DNA of 35,132 nucleotides, taken from contig JAAYWP010000012.1 of the NCBI GenBank assembly GCA_012516535.1, positions 1 to 35,132 on the forward strand. Reading direction: 5' to 3'. A model generated the notes under the pieces. The model was not told the origin of the DNA. It worked only from the letters and a program-made list of their open reading frames with translations, and ran no database searches. Source of the stretch: Syntrophomonadaceae bacterium. GTDB lineage: Bacteria; Bacillota; DSM-12270; Thermacetogeniales; Thermacetogeniaceae. The position numbers were made by a program, and so were the translations under genes. Shown here in pieces: positions 22,190 to 31,369 of this stretch; position 1 is the first letter of the stretch; each line of letters starts with the position of its first letter.

Positions 22190-23407
22190 TCAGAAATCAG
22201 ATTCATCACTCATGGCAATGGCCTTCTGCACTTCTGCATCCAGTTCCTCAGGCAAGCCCATGATCTTCACATTGAGGAAACCGCGCACAATCATCGCTGT
22301 AGCCTCATCCTCAGTAAGTCCCCGTGCCATCAGGTACTCAATCTCCTCCTGGGCGATCTTGCCCACTGCAGCCTCATGGGAGAGTTCCACACCATCCACT
22401 CGGGCTTCCAGTTCAGGAACAGCATAGATCACGCCCTCAGGAGCAAGCATCAAACCGCGGCACTCCAGGTGTCCTTTGGCTCCTTCCTTTTCACCAACCA
22501 GACGGCCCCGGTTGACGATCCGCCCACCTTTGGTAAGGGATCTGGCGATGATCTCCGCCCTGCTGCCTTCACCCTGCAAAACCACCTGGGAACCAACATC
22601 TATATCGGAATTAGGGTAGCCGACAATGATCGAGTGATACCTGGCTACACTGTTCTTCCCCTTCAAATAAGTAGTTGGGTACATTTGGACGGTTCTGACC
22701 GGAGTCATACTGATATAGTTCGAAAGGTAAGTACCCCCCTCCTCAACTACCGATACAGTGCGAGGCCGCACAACAACCTCTTCACCCCAGTTGTGTATCA
22801 TTGTAAAAGTGAGTTTAGCGTTTTTCTTCACATAAATCTCTGTGATCCCGATATGCATGCCAGAGCCGACATGCCGTGCTGTGGTACATCCTGTAATGAT
22901 GTTCAGGTCTGAACCCTCTTCAGCAATAATGATATTATGAGCGCTCTGCAGCAAGCCCTCTCGACCGATGAACATACAGGCCTGAAGGGGGTAAACTGCC
23001 TTGGCCCCTGGCAGTGCCCTGATAAAGTAGCCCCTGTCTCCCTCTAATGCTGCTTTTGCAGTGTATTTGTCCCTATCAACCTCTACTAAATTCCAACAGA
23101 GTTCATGGAGCCAATCATATTTATCCAGGGCCTCTGCAGTACCCATCACCTCCAGCCCTTCCTGAAACACGCTGGCATGGATTACCGAATTATCTTCCAG
23201 AATAAATGTCCCTGCCCTTTCCTTCTCTGTAGCATCCACTCCAGCAACAAGCATATCCTTCTTCTCTTCTTCAGGTAGTTCCTGGATGCTTTCTAAATAA
23301 GGATGCTCCTTCCCCCCTGCCTCAAAACTGGCTATGTCTATTTCTTCTTCGCCAAGAGCATACTTATTAAGTGCCTTCAGTGCTTTTTGGCGCAGTTCCT
23401 CCCGCAT
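22190..23407 (-). CDS. sufB: SufB/SufD-like Fe-S cluster assembly protein (SmsB type)
   Basis: The 405-residue protein carries the SufB/SufD beta-helix core: EGSDLNIITGCTTARHVGSGMHIGITEIYVKKNAKLTFTMIHNW, then VQMYPTTYLKGKNSVARYHSIIVG, GRLVGEKEGAKGHLECRGLML and ELSHEAAVGKIAQEEIEYLMARGLTEDEA. The Glu and His near the C-terminus (VELSHEA) match the scaffold's active region. Only one SufB/D-type gene is present, directly after a SufC ATPase, the composition of the minimal SmsCB system of archaea and anaerobic bacteria. It probably builds Fe-S clusters on a SmsB2C2 complex in the cytosol. SufS, SufU and SufD are absent from the immediate locus. The start has AAGGAGGG in front, 13 bp after sufC. 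Confidence 0.9.
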   Translation of the reverse strand: MREELRQKALKALNKYALGEEEIDIASFEAGGKEHPYLESIQELPEEEKKDMLVAGVDATEKERAGTFILEDNSVIHASVFQEGLEVMGTAEALDKYDWLHELCWNLVEVDRDKYTAKAALEGDRGYFIRALPGAKAVYPLQACMFIGREGLLQSAHNIIIAEEGSDLNIITGCTTARHVGSGMHIGITEIYVKKNAKLTFTMIHNWGEEVVVRPRTVSVVEEGGTYLSNYISMTPVRTVQMYPTTYLKGKNSVARYHSIIVGYPNSDIDVGSQVVLQGEGSRAEIIARSLTKGGRIVNRGRLVGEKEGAKGHLECRGLMLAPEGVIYAVPELEARVDGVELSHEAAVGKIAQEEIEYLMARGLTEDEATAMIVRGFLNVKIMGLPEELDAEVQKAIAMSDESDF

Positions 23408-23420
23408 CTATATTCCCTCC

Positions 23421-24179
23421 TTATGCCAAACAGCGGGTGCAGTCAGCATATCCTAATTTACTGATACAGCCCAGAAGTTCCCGGGGGTTCATACCAGTAC
23501 ATGACAACTTCCCATCATAAAGAACATGCCCTATATCTGCAGCAACATAATCAAGAATATAGCCGGTGTGGGTAATGATCAGTCCTGCTTTCCGCCGGCT
23601 TTCTTTTGCTTCTCGCCTCGAACATACCGGTTTGTGATAGCCATCTTTCTGCAGCAAACGGTTGACCGCATCTCCTATAATGGCAATATTCTCCAGATCG
23701 ACCCCTGATTCAGGTTCATCAAGCAAAACCAGATCCGGGTTCTGCACTAGAAGCTGCAGCATTTCCGACCGCTTAACCTCCCCGCCCGAAAAACCGTAGT
23801 TCACATCCCGCTCAAGAAACGAAACCAGGTTGAGAGGCTTTGCCAATTCATTAATACTATTTTCTTTTTCATCTGTGGCTTGGAGCAAATCACCCAGAGA
23901 TACACCCCTCAGGACAGGAGGGCGCTGAAAAGAAATCCCTATCCCCAATTTTGCCCTTTCATTTACCGGAAGGGATGTGATATCCTTTCCCTTAAAAAAG
24001 ATCTTGCCACTTGTTACTTGATATCTATCAAATCCCATGATCGCTCCCAGCAGTGTTGATTTGCCAGACCCGTTAGGCCCGAACAGCACATGGGTTTCCC
24101 CCGGTTTAATGTGGAGATTTACTCCCCTTAATATAGTTTTCCCTCCCACTGCAACATAAAGATCCTCTACTCTTAGCAT
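23421..24179 (-). CDS. sufC: SufC-like ATPase of Fe-S cluster assembly (SmsC type)
   Basis: The 252-residue ABC ATPase has Walker A GPNGSGKST (34-42), a Q-loop at SFQRPP (83-88), the signature SGGE (131-134) in YGFSGGEVKRSEM, Walker B LVLLDEPESGVDLE (DEP at 154-156) and the switch His204 in IITHTG. YGFSGGEVKRSE and PESGVD are SufC hallmarks. Between Walker B and the switch there is a basic insertion (YHKPVCSRREAKESRRK, about 181-197) that classical SufC lacks, and the C-terminus ends with Cys residues (ADCTRC). Both point to the SmsC branch. The ATG at 24179 follows GAGGGAGG. It is first of the two-gene operon; no clear promoter or regulator site is seen in 24180-24330. Confidence 0.92.
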   Translation of the reverse strand: MLRVEDLYVAVGGKTILRGVNLHIKPGETHVLFGPNGSGKSTLLGAIMGFDRYQVTSGKIFFKGKDITSLPVNERAKLGIGISFQRPPVLRGVSLGDLLQATDEKENSINELAKPLNLVSFLERDVNYGFSGGEVKRSEMLQLLVQNPDLVLLDEPESGVDLENIAIIGDAVNRLLQKDGYHKPVCSRREAKESRRKAGLIITHTGYILDYVAADIGHVLYDGKLSCTGMNPRELLGCISKLGYADCTRCLA

Positions 24180-24330
24180 TGCTGCCTCCCTCTTTTAAAT
24201 AAAATACCTAATATACACAACACCTATCTTTTCTTTATTTACAGCCAAAATCCTTCTCATATCATTGGAATTTCAGTATAAACTCTAAAGGAAACATCAA
24301 ACACTTTTTATTATACATGATCAAAACAGC

Positions 24331-26082
24331 TTAAATCACACTGGCAGCACCCCGGTAAATTAACCCTCTCATACTATCAACTGTAATGGTTCCATCATCC
24401 CTCAATATTTTAGTTGCCCCATCAACCCCAACTATTGCAGGGATACCCAGGTTCAAAGCCACAATGGCGGCATGAGAGGTAAGACCTCCTTCCTCTGTAA
24501 TAACCGCTCCCGCCTTCTGCAGTGCAGGGACGTAATCCCGATCAGTGCTGACAGCAACCAGAATATCACCCACCTTAACTTTCTCCACAGCCTCATCAGG
24601 TGTTGTGCAAATGCGCACCTTGCCGATCACTGCTCGATTTCCAATGCCCTGTCCTCTGGCCAGTACCTCCCCTACAATATGCACTTTGATCAAATTGGTA
24701 GTGCCGGGAACCCCTGCTGGAACACCGGCGGTGATCACAATCAGGTCACCACATTTGATCAGCCCTTCATTTAAGCTAGTATCAACCGCTTTTTTGATCA
24801 TCTCATCAGTGTTGTTTATATCTTCTGTAGGCAAGGGCTGTACCCCCCACACCAAACATAATTTGCGGCGCACCCTTTCATCAGGACACACCGCAATTAC
24901 CGGTGCCCGAGGACGATATTTAGAAACGGACCTGGCTGTAAAGCCTGATTTGGTGGATGTTATGATAGCGACTGCTCCCAGATCCTGAGCAATAGAGCAG
25001 GAGGCATGGCTGATAGCATCTGTGGTGGTATTGGGTCTTTCTGCTGTTCTTTGCAGAAGTATGTTTTCATAATCAAGTGATTCTTCAGTCCGTTCAGCAA
25101 TCCTGGACATCATGCGGACAGCCTCTAAAGGATATTTTCCTGCAGCAGTCTCCCCAGACAGCATAACAGCATCTGTCCCATCAAGAATAGCATTAGCCAC
25201 ATCACTGGCCTCGGCTCTGGTGGGGCGCGGGTTGCGGATCATGGAATCTAGCATCTGGGTAGCGGTAATCACCGGCTTTCCAACACGATTGCACTTTTTA
25301 ATGATGGTTTTCTGAATTAAAGGAACATCCTGTGCAGGTATAACAACCCCCATATCCCCTCTGGCAACCATGATCCCATTGGATACCTTGATGATATCAT
25401 CAATATTCTTGACCCCTTCCTCATTTTCGATTTTGGAGATAATATGAATATCAGCATCCCGAGATTCCAGCAGGCGCCTGATGGCCAGCACATCACTGGA
25501 GCGTCTGACAAAAGATGCTGCTATAAAATCAACACCCTGTTCGATGCCAAAATTGATATCATCGATATCTTTCTCAGTTAATGAAGGAAGGTCAAGGGAA
25601 ACACCCGGAACATTGACATTTTTCTGATTGCCCAGTTCTCCCCCTGTGATTACCTTACAAAGAATTTCCGTATCTGTTGTAGAGATAACCTCCAGTTGCA
25701 GCATTCCATCAGCTATCATAATGGTGTTACCTGCTGCCACAATTTGCGGCAGTGTGCGATTGGTGATGGAAAACCGTTTCTCATCACCTAAAATATCTTC
25801 TGTGGTGATGACAACCTGGCTACCTTCCTTTAAAGTTACCTGATCTCCTTTGACATAGCCTGTACGGATCTCCGGCCCTTTGGTATCAAGCATCAAGGCA
25901 ATACTTTTTCCCGTTTCTTCCATAGCCTGGCGCAGTCTAATAATACGTGCCTCATGTTCTTCATGAGTACCGTGTGAAAAATTTAAGCGCGCCACATCCA
26001 TACCCGCTTCTATCATCTTCTTCATCATCTCTAGCGAATCGCTGGCAGGACCAATGGTGCAAACAATCTTGGTTTTTCTCAC
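24331..26082 (-). CDS. pyk: Pyruvate kinase with C-terminal PEP-utiliser-like domain
   Basis: The enzyme transfers phosphate from phosphoenolpyruvate to ADP, the last step of glycolysis. The protein has 583 residues: RKTKIVCTIGPAS, ARLNFSHG, MLDTKGPEIRTG, ISKIENEEGVKN with the catalytic Lys, GIMVARGDMGVVIP, TATQMLDSMI and LSGETAAGKYP are all present. After residue about 475 comes the extra domain found in Bacillus-type enzymes, with EEGGLTSHAAIVALNLGIPAIVG, homologous to the mobile phosphohistidine domain of PEP synthase, including TSHA. The TTG six bases upstream is in frame, but the GTG at 26082 is seven bases after GGAGGGG and is preferred. It follows pfkA by 17 bp in one operon. Confidence 0.96.
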   Translation of the reverse strand: MRKTKIVCTIGPASDSLEMMKKMIEAGMDVARLNFSHGTHEEHEARIIRLRQAMEETGKSIALMLDTKGPEIRTGYVKGDQVTLKEGSQVVITTEDILGDEKRFSITNRTLPQIVAAGNTIMIADGMLQLEVISTTDTEILCKVITGGELGNQKNVNVPGVSLDLPSLTEKDIDDINFGIEQGVDFIAASFVRRSSDVLAIRRLLESRDADIHIISKIENEEGVKNIDDIIKVSNGIMVARGDMGVVIPAQDVPLIQKTIIKKCNRVGKPVITATQMLDSMIRNPRPTRAEASDVANAILDGTDAVMLSGETAAGKYPLEAVRMMSRIAERTEESLDYENILLQRTAERPNTTTDAISHASCSIAQDLGAVAIITSTKSGFTARSVSKYRPRAPVIAVCPDERVRRKLCLVWGVQPLPTEDINNTDEMIKKAVDTSLNEGLIKCGDLIVITAGVPAGVPGTTNLIKVHIVGEVLARGQGIGNRAVIGKVRICTTPDEAVEKVKVGDILVAVSTDRDYVPALQKAGAVITEEGGLTSHAAIVALNLGIPAIVGVDGATKILRDDGTITVDSMRGLIYRGAASVI

Positions 26083-26099
26083 TGTCAAACCCCTCCATT

Positions 26100-27068
26100 C
26101 TAAATGGCAAGAACAGCAGCCAATTCCCAGATGCTGCGGTCCAATACCTTTTCTCGACTCAAAACATCTTCCAAATCCAAAGCCAACAATTCCCCTGCAG
26201 CAATCCCTACCATCTTTCTATTTGCTCCCTGTAATAAAAGCTCAACAGCTTTCGCCCCCATGCGGCTGGCCAGCATTCGATCCAATGCAGTAGGAGTACC
26301 ACCACGCTGTAGATGACCGAGGATAGTGATGCGGGTCTCCAAGCCTGTCCTTTTTCTAATTTCATCCCCAACCTCTATAGCACTGGCTGCACCCTCAGCA
26401 ACAATGATAATACTATGGAGTTTACCGCGGTTGATGCCTCTCTCTAACTTGAAGATCACCTCATTCATATCCAGATCTATCTCCGGAAGCAGAATGGATT
26501 CTGCCCCACCGGCAAGACCAGCATAAAGGGCAATCTGACCAGTTTTTCGCCCCATCACTTCAATAATAAAAACCCGCTCATGTGAAGTAGCAGTATCCCG
26601 GATCTTATTGATGGCATCCACCACATTGTTCACCGCAGTATCAAAACCGATAGAAAATTCAGTACCTACCAGATCATTGTCAATAGTTGCCGGTATCCCC
26701 ACTACCGGTACTCCGTATTTAGACAGAGCAAAAGCACCACGCATCGATCCCTCCCCACCGATCACAACTAATGCATCAATCCCTTCCTCCTGCAGATTTT
26801 TTACAGCAGTCCTTTGGCCCTCCTCAGTTTTGAATTCCTCACACCTGGCTGTGTGTAGAATAGTGCCCCCCCGATGAATAATATCAGCCACTGACCCCAA
26901 GGAGTAGTTGACAAATTCCTTTTTCAAAAGCCCCAAATACCCTCTTTTGATCCCAGCAACCTGCAAACCATGAAAGATGCTCTTACGGACAACTGCTCTG
27001 ATAGCTGCATTCATTCCTGGGGCATCACCCCCACTGGTAAGCACACCTATATGATTCACCTGATACAT
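26100..27068 (-). CDS. pfkA: 6-phosphofructokinase
   Basis: The enzyme phosphorylates fructose 6-phosphate. Its 322 residues cover the family fully: GVLTSGGDAPGMNAAIRAVVR, YLGLL, GGTILHTAR, GFDTAVNNVVDAI, VMGRKTGQIALYAGLAGGAE and GHLQRGGTPTALDRMLASRMG. Two normally strict positions differ. The Mg-binding motif GGDGS reads GGEGS (Glu106), and the P(G/K)TIDND motif that separates ATP from pyrophosphate enzymes reads PATIDND (Ala127); the catalytic Asp130 is kept. Gly107 favours ATP use, but Ala127 leaves the donor less certain. The ATG at 27068 has AAGGTG in front. A TATAAT near 27087 may be the -10 of the pfkA-pyk operon. A terminator separates it from the upstream dnaE group. Confidence 0.95.
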   Translation of the reverse strand: MYQVNHIGVLTSGGDAPGMNAAIRAVVRKSIFHGLQVAGIKRGYLGLLKKEFVNYSLGSVADIIHRGGTILHTARCEEFKTEEGQRTAVKNLQEEGIDALVVIGGEGSMRGAFALSKYGVPVVGIPATIDNDLVGTEFSIGFDTAVNNVVDAINKIRDTATSHERVFIIEVMGRKTGQIALYAGLAGGAESILLPEIDLDMNEVIFKLERGINRGKLHSIIIVAEGAASAIEVGDEIRKRTGLETRITILGHLQRGGTPTALDRMLASRMGAKAVELLLQGANRKMVGIAAGELLALDLEDVLSREKVLDRSIWELAAVLAI

Positions 27069-27163
27069 ATAACATCAGCACCTTTTCCAATTATATAACT
27101 ATTTTTCCCTCGTTCTCTTCCCCTATGCCAGTACTGACCAGATAACAGCAGTAAGGCCTAATG

Positions 27164-27195
27164 ACAAAAAACCTGCAGCCGGTGTTTGCTGCAGG
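27164..27195 (-). terminator. Terminator of the dnaE-mtrB group
   Basis: A perfect 8-bp stem CCTGCAGC/GCTGCAGG (27188-27195 with 27172-27179) is followed by TTTTTTG on the - strand. It lies 33 bp after the small gene at 27229-27429. Confidence 0.85.
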
Positions 27196-27228
27196 TGACA
27201 AAAGTAATAAAGCCGAATAAATTCATCA

Positions 27229-27429
27229 TCAATATACAATATTGCTCGCTAAAATTTCATGGGCTTCTTCAGCTTCCGACTCAGGTACAAGGATTTCTAC
27301 AGACCCCCCATTATCACTTTGTGATATACCAGCAGGACGAAGCCTTGCCAACACACCCTCAACCATCAGCATATTCATCAGCGATTCTGCCCGCTCCCGG
27401 TTTGGCGCAATATAAATCACTGTCCACAT
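27229..27429 (-). CDS. Small DUF2007-like protein
   Basis: The 66-residue protein MWTVIYIAPNRERAESLMNMLMVEGVLARLRPAG..VEILVPESEAEEAHEIL folds by pattern as a beta-alpha-beta unit, in the style of DUF2007-like putative signal-transducing proteins: YIAPN and ILVPESEAEEAHEIL are the typical ends. It has no Cys or membrane helix. In Clostridia such a gene often sits between dnaE and pfkA. The ATG at 27429 follows GGAGGGGGG; the longer reading would start inside the ribosome binding site. Its function is not known. It lies 85 bp after mtrB and is the last gene before the terminator at 27164-27195. Confidence 0.75.
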   Translation of the reverse strand: MWTVIYIAPNRERAESLMNMLMVEGVLARLRPAGISQSDNGGSVEILVPESEAEEAHEILASNIVY

Positions 27430-27514
27430 TGATTTTGGTCCCCCCTCCAAAATCCTCGCAGATAAATCTTAATTCGGCAATTGCCAAAATATTCCTTCTT
27501 TGTAATTAATAAAT

Positions 27515-27751
27515 CTACTCTGATATAGTGTTGATAACACCATGCCTTGTATAGATCTCAGCTTTACCCCGCACCTTGATGGCAGAGGTATTCTCAGTAA
27601 ACTGCGCGATCATTACTTCTCCCTTATCCAATTTTTCAGTATGATGAAATCTGGTATCCTTCCCTCGAGTAAGTCCAATAATGGTCACACCATTTTCTAA
27701 TGCTTTGATTGCTATATACTCCGCTTGCACAACACTGCTGTAATCATCCAT
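27515..27751 (-). CDS. mtrB: trp RNA-binding attenuation protein TRAP
   Basis: The 78-residue protein is very close in pattern to Bacillus [44 protein letters not shown] and [18 protein letters not shown] forms an 11-subunit ring that binds tryptophan and then wraps RNA with repeated GAG/UAG triplets, ending trp mRNA early or blocking translation. The residues that in Bacillus bind RNA (Lys37, Lys56, Arg58) correspond here to Lys40, Lys59 and Arg61, and the tryptophan-pocket segment GLTRGxDTxFHH is intact. A TTG six bases upstream is in frame, but the ATG at 27751 lies about eight bases after GGGGG. In Bacillus mtrB follows folE; here it follows dnaE by 33 bp. No trp gene, TRAP target or anti-TRAP gene is visible in the window. 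Confidence 0.92.
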   Translation of the reverse strand: MDDYSSVVQAEYIAIKALENGVTIIGLTRGKDTRFHHTEKLDKGEVMIAQFTENTSAIKVRGKAEIYTRHGVINTISE

Positions 27752-27784
27752 CAGCAAACCCCCTTTCCTCTAAACAGGTAAAAA

Positions 27785-30700
27785 TCAGGCTGTTTCTAGA
27801 TGATCAATTCCAGCCAAATAAGCTGATTCTTTGCTCAGATAATAACAGGATCCAGGGCCGCACAATTCTTCTATCAAGTAAATCAATCTCTGATCCTTAT
27901 CCACTCCAAAGGATGAGCCGGCTCGTACCAAAGTCCGTTCTTCAACAAAATACAGTAAAACTGGGTTGAACCCCTGATGCTGAGCCAAAAGAACCCTCAA
28001 CTTCTCCAGTACCTCTGGAGTGACCGCATAGGAATTAATCCTTATATATAGATAGTGGTCAGGGTTAACAGGTACAGTTTCCAAAGGTTTTACCCCCTCC
28101 CCGAAGATGCGGTATGATTCATCCTGTATGCTTAAACGCCCCTCTACCAGCACCAGGGCATCCTTCCTCAAGTATGAGTTTTCATCAATGCTGTTTTTAG
28201 GGAAAAAGATAACATCCACACTGCCCCTCTTATCTTCTACAGTAAAATAGATCACACTGTTGCCCCTTTTGGTTGTGCTGCGTTTCAATGAGGTGATCAG
28301 GCCACCTATTTTGATATGATCCCCATCCCGGTAGCGTCCCAGTTCTCCGATACCAGTACTTGTTTTCCGGGAGAGAATATGCTCATATCCCTCCAGAGGA
28401 TGGCCGCTTACATAAAAACCCAACACCTCTTTTTCCCGTGCTAACAGTTCCCTCTTGGGATACTCAGGTATCTGGGGAAGAGTATGCTGATTATGCTCTT
28501 TTACCGGTTCACCCAGCATGTCCAGTAATGATATCTGGCCAGTTAGTTGTAGGTCCCTATCTCTCTTAGTTGCCTGGGCATTTTCCATACATTCATCTAT
28601 GATCGCCATCAGCTGTGACCTGTAGGCCCCCAGAGAATCAAAGGCCCCGCATAGGATCAGGCTTTCTATTACTCGTTTATTCACCTGATACAGATCCACC
28701 CGCTGGCAAAAATCATCTAAGGACAGAAAAACCCCTCCCTGCCTGCGGGCTTCAATAATTGCCTGGACAGCCCCTTCACCTACATTTTTTACAGCAGCCA
28801 ATCCAAACCTGATGCTGTCCCCTGCAACTGTAAAGTTTTCCAGGGACTCATTAACATCAGGGGGTAAGATATCGATCTTCAATCTGCGGCATTCCTGGAT
28901 ATAATAAGAAACTTTATCTGAATTGTTTCTGAAACTAGTCAACATAGCCGCCATAAACTCTACAGGATAATGAGCCTTCAAATAGGCTGTCTGATAAGCG
29001 ATCAGTGCATAAGCCGCAGAATGGCTTTTATTAAAACCGTAGCCGGCGAAATGTTCCATAAGATCGAAAATCTCCCCAGCCACACGAGGGCTTACTTTAT
29101 TCTTTCGAGCACCCTCGATAAATTTCTTTCTCATTGAAGCAAGAACTTCCGGTTTCTTCTTACCCATAGCCCTGCGCATAGAATCCGCCTCAGCCATGGA
29201 GAAGCCAGCTAGTTCACAGGAGATCTGCATAACCTGCTCCTGGTAAAGAATAACCCCATAGGTTTCTTTCAGTATCGGTTCTAATGTTGGGTAGAGATAC
29301 TCTACTTTAGTCTGCCCATTTTTCCTGCTGATGAAATCATCCACCATTCCACTGCCCAGTGGGCCAGGGCGGTAGAGAGCAACCAAAGCGATTAAATCCT
29401 CAAAACGCTGGGGCTTCATATTTTTTAACAGGTGGCGCATCCCTGTGCTCTCTAACTGGAACACACCGGTGGTCTCCCCTGACCCCAATAGTTCATATGT
29501 CTTTTCATCATCTAAAGGAAAATCATCAGGGTCAAGCTTGATCTGTCTCTCGGATTCGATAATCTGCAGTGTATCCCCGATCACAGTCAGTGTGCGCAAG
29601 CCTAAAAAGTCCATCTTTAAAAGCCCGATCTCCTCAACGGTCTCCTTGGGAAACTGAGTGATCACTGCCTCACCATTTCTCTGGAGAGGCAAAAAGTTTA
29701 CCAGCGGTTCCCCGGAGATCACAATTCCTGCGGCATGAGTTGATGCATGGCGGGGCATTCCTTCAATAGCACGGGCAAGATCTATGAGCTGTTTGACCTC
29801 TGGATCACTGTCATAAAGCTGTTTCAGTTCCGGGGTCTGGAGTGCTTTATCCAGGGTGACTCCCAATTCTTCAGGAACCAGTTTAGCGATCCTGTCCACC
29901 TCTGACAGGGGCAGGTTTAAAACCCTCCCCACATCACGGATAGCCGCTCGGGCCATCATTGTACCAAAGGTAATGATCTGAGCTACATGGTCCTTTCCAT
30001 ATTTGGAGACTACATAATCGATTACCTCTTCCCGGCGCTCATAACAAAAATCGATATCTATATCAGGCATGGTAATACGATCAGGATTGAGAAACCGTTC
30101 AAAAAGGAGGCCGTATTCCAGTGGATTGATATTGGTTATCCCCAACACATAAGCTACCAGCGAACCTGCCGCAGAACCACGGCCAGGCCCTACCAAAATC
30201 CCTTTCCTGCGCGCCCAGTTAACAAAGTCCTGAACGATCAGGAAATAACCGGAAAAACCCATCTGCTGAATCACACGCAGTTCATGATCCAGCCGCTCCC
30301 GGGCCACTTGTGGAACATTACCGGAAAAACGCTGAAGGATTCCTTCCTCACAAAGTTTACGCAAATAAGAATTTAGGTCAAAGCCCTCAGGAACCTGAAA
30401 CTGGGGCAGGTGCATCTGGCTAAAATCAAACTCCAGCTGGCAGCGTTCAGCGATTTCCCTGGTTATCCTCAAAGCCTCTAGATCATTGGGGAAAAGAGAA
30501 GCCATTTCCGATGCAGGTTTTAAATAGTATTCCTGCCCATCAAAACGCAAACGGTTTTCATCCTCTATGGTCTTCCCGGTCTGGATGCAGAGCAGAACAT
30601 CGTGAATCTGTGCATCTTTTCTATGGATGTAATGGGAGTCATTGGTAACAACAAGGGGGATCCCTGTCTCAGATGAAAGTTTGCGGAGTGCTTCATTTAC

Positions 30701-31258
30701 CAGCTGTTGATCAGGCATGTGGTGATCCATCATCTCCAGGAAAAAATTATCTTTACCGAAGATCTCCCGATACTCCATGGCGGTTTGACGAGCTTTATCA
30801 TAGTCTCCGTCAAGGATTAATTTGGGGATTTCTCCTGCCAAACAACCGCTTAACCCGATCAAACCTTTGCTGTGTTGTGCCAGCAGTTCCTTATCAGCTC
30901 TAGGTTTATAATAGAACCCGTCCAGATAGGCATAGGACACGATTTTTAGCAAATTTTTATATCCAAGCTCATTTTCGGCAAGAAGTACCAGGTGATGTGG
31001 GGAATCATCAATATGCGCCTCTTTATCAAAACGGCTGCGGGGTGCCATATAGACCTCACAACCGATAACCGGGTGAATACCCGCCTCTTTAGCCAGTTTA
31101 TAAAAATCTACAACACCGTACATCACACCATGGTCAGTAAGGGCAAGAGAAGGCATCTCCAGTTCTGCCGCCTTCTGTACCAGGTCCTTAATACGGGATG
31201 CACCATCCAACAGGCTGTATTCACTATGTACATGAAGGTGAACAAAATCTGAAGTCAT
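27785..31258 (-). CDS. dnaE: DNA polymerase III alpha subunit
   Basis: The 1157-residue replicative-type polymerase (DnaE class) synthesises DNA, in Firmicutes usually beside PolC for lagging-strand primer extension. The N-terminal PHP domain (HLHVHSEYSLLDG from residue 7, TNDSHY at 205-210) keeps its His and Asp residues, so it could bind metal and may proofread. The polymerase core shows GPGRGSAAGS (357-366) and the catalytic PDIDIDF (398-404), then GFNKSHSAAYALIAYQTAYLKAHYP. Helix-hairpin-helix and OB-fold parts (IKIGGLITSLKRSTTKRGNSVIYFTVED) follow towards the C-terminus. There is no inserted exonuclease, so it is not PolC. The ATG has GGAGAAAT in front. mtrB follows at 33 bp. Confidence 0.97.
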   Translation of the reverse strand: MTSDFVHLHVHSEYSLLDGASRIKDLVQKAAELEMPSLALTDHGVMYGVVDFYKLAKEAGIHPVIGCEVYMAPRSRFDKEAHIDDSPHHLVLLAENELGYKNLLKIVSYAYLDGFYYKPRADKELLAQHSKGLIGLSGCLAGEIPKLILDGDYDKARQTAMEYREIFGKDNFFLEMMDHHMPDQQLVNEALRKLSSETGIPLVVTNDSHYIHRKDAQIHDVLLCIQTGKTIEDENRLRFDGQEYYLKPASEMASLFPNDLEALRITREIAERCQLEFDFSQMHLPQFQVPEGFDLNSYLRKLCEEGILQRFSGNVPQVARERLDHELRVIQQMGFSGYFLIVQDFVNWARRKGILVGPGRGSAAGSLVAYVLGITNINPLEYGLLFERFLNPDRITMPDIDIDFCYERREEVIDYVVSKYGKDHVAQIITFGTMMARAAIRDVGRVLNLPLSEVDRIAKLVPEELGVTLDKALQTPELKQLYDSDPEVKQLIDLARAIEGMPRHASTHAAGIVISGEPLVNFLPLQRNGEAVITQFPKETVEEIGLLKMDFLGLRTLTVIGDTLQIIESERQIKLDPDDFPLDDEKTYELLGSGETTGVFQLESTGMRHLLKNMKPQRFEDLIALVALYRPGPLGSGMVDDFISRKNGQTKVEYLYPTLEPILKETYGVILYQEQVMQISCELAGFSMAEADSMRRAMGKKKPEVLASMRKKFIEGARKNKVSPRVAGEIFDLMEHFAGYGFNKSHSAAYALIAYQTAYLKAHYPVEFMAAMLTSFRNNSDKVSYYIQECRRLKIDILPPDVNESLENFTVAGDSIRFGLAAVKNVGEGAVQAIIEARRQGGVFLSLDDFCQRVDLYQVNKRVIESLILCGAFDSLGAYRSQLMAIIDECMENAQATKRDRDLQLTGQISLLDMLGEPVKEHNQHTLPQIPEYPKRELLAREKEVLGFYVSGHPLEGYEHILSRKTSTGIGELGRYRDGDHIKIGGLITSLKRSTTKRGNSVIYFTVEDKRGSVDVIFFPKNSIDENSYLRKDALVLVEGRLSIQDESYRIFGEGVKPLETVPVNPDHYLYIRINSYAVTPEVLEKLRVLLAQHQGFNPVLLYFVEERTLVRAGSSFGVDKDQRLIYLIEELCGPGSCYYLSKESAYLAGIDHLETA

Positions 31259-31369
31259 ATTTTATTTCTCCATTCATTAAATCAGTATATGGGAAATAGA
31301 GCGGTTCCCCCGGCATCTTTCATCAGTTCCGGTGGGAGTTATAAAATACCCCAGTAATTCTCTGCCAGT

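Noticed and set aside
21792-22912. Long + strand open frames of 122, 145 and 320 codons
   Set aside because: The first part is antisense to RNase P RNA and the rest antisense to the sufB-like gene. No ribosome binding site or family pattern is seen.
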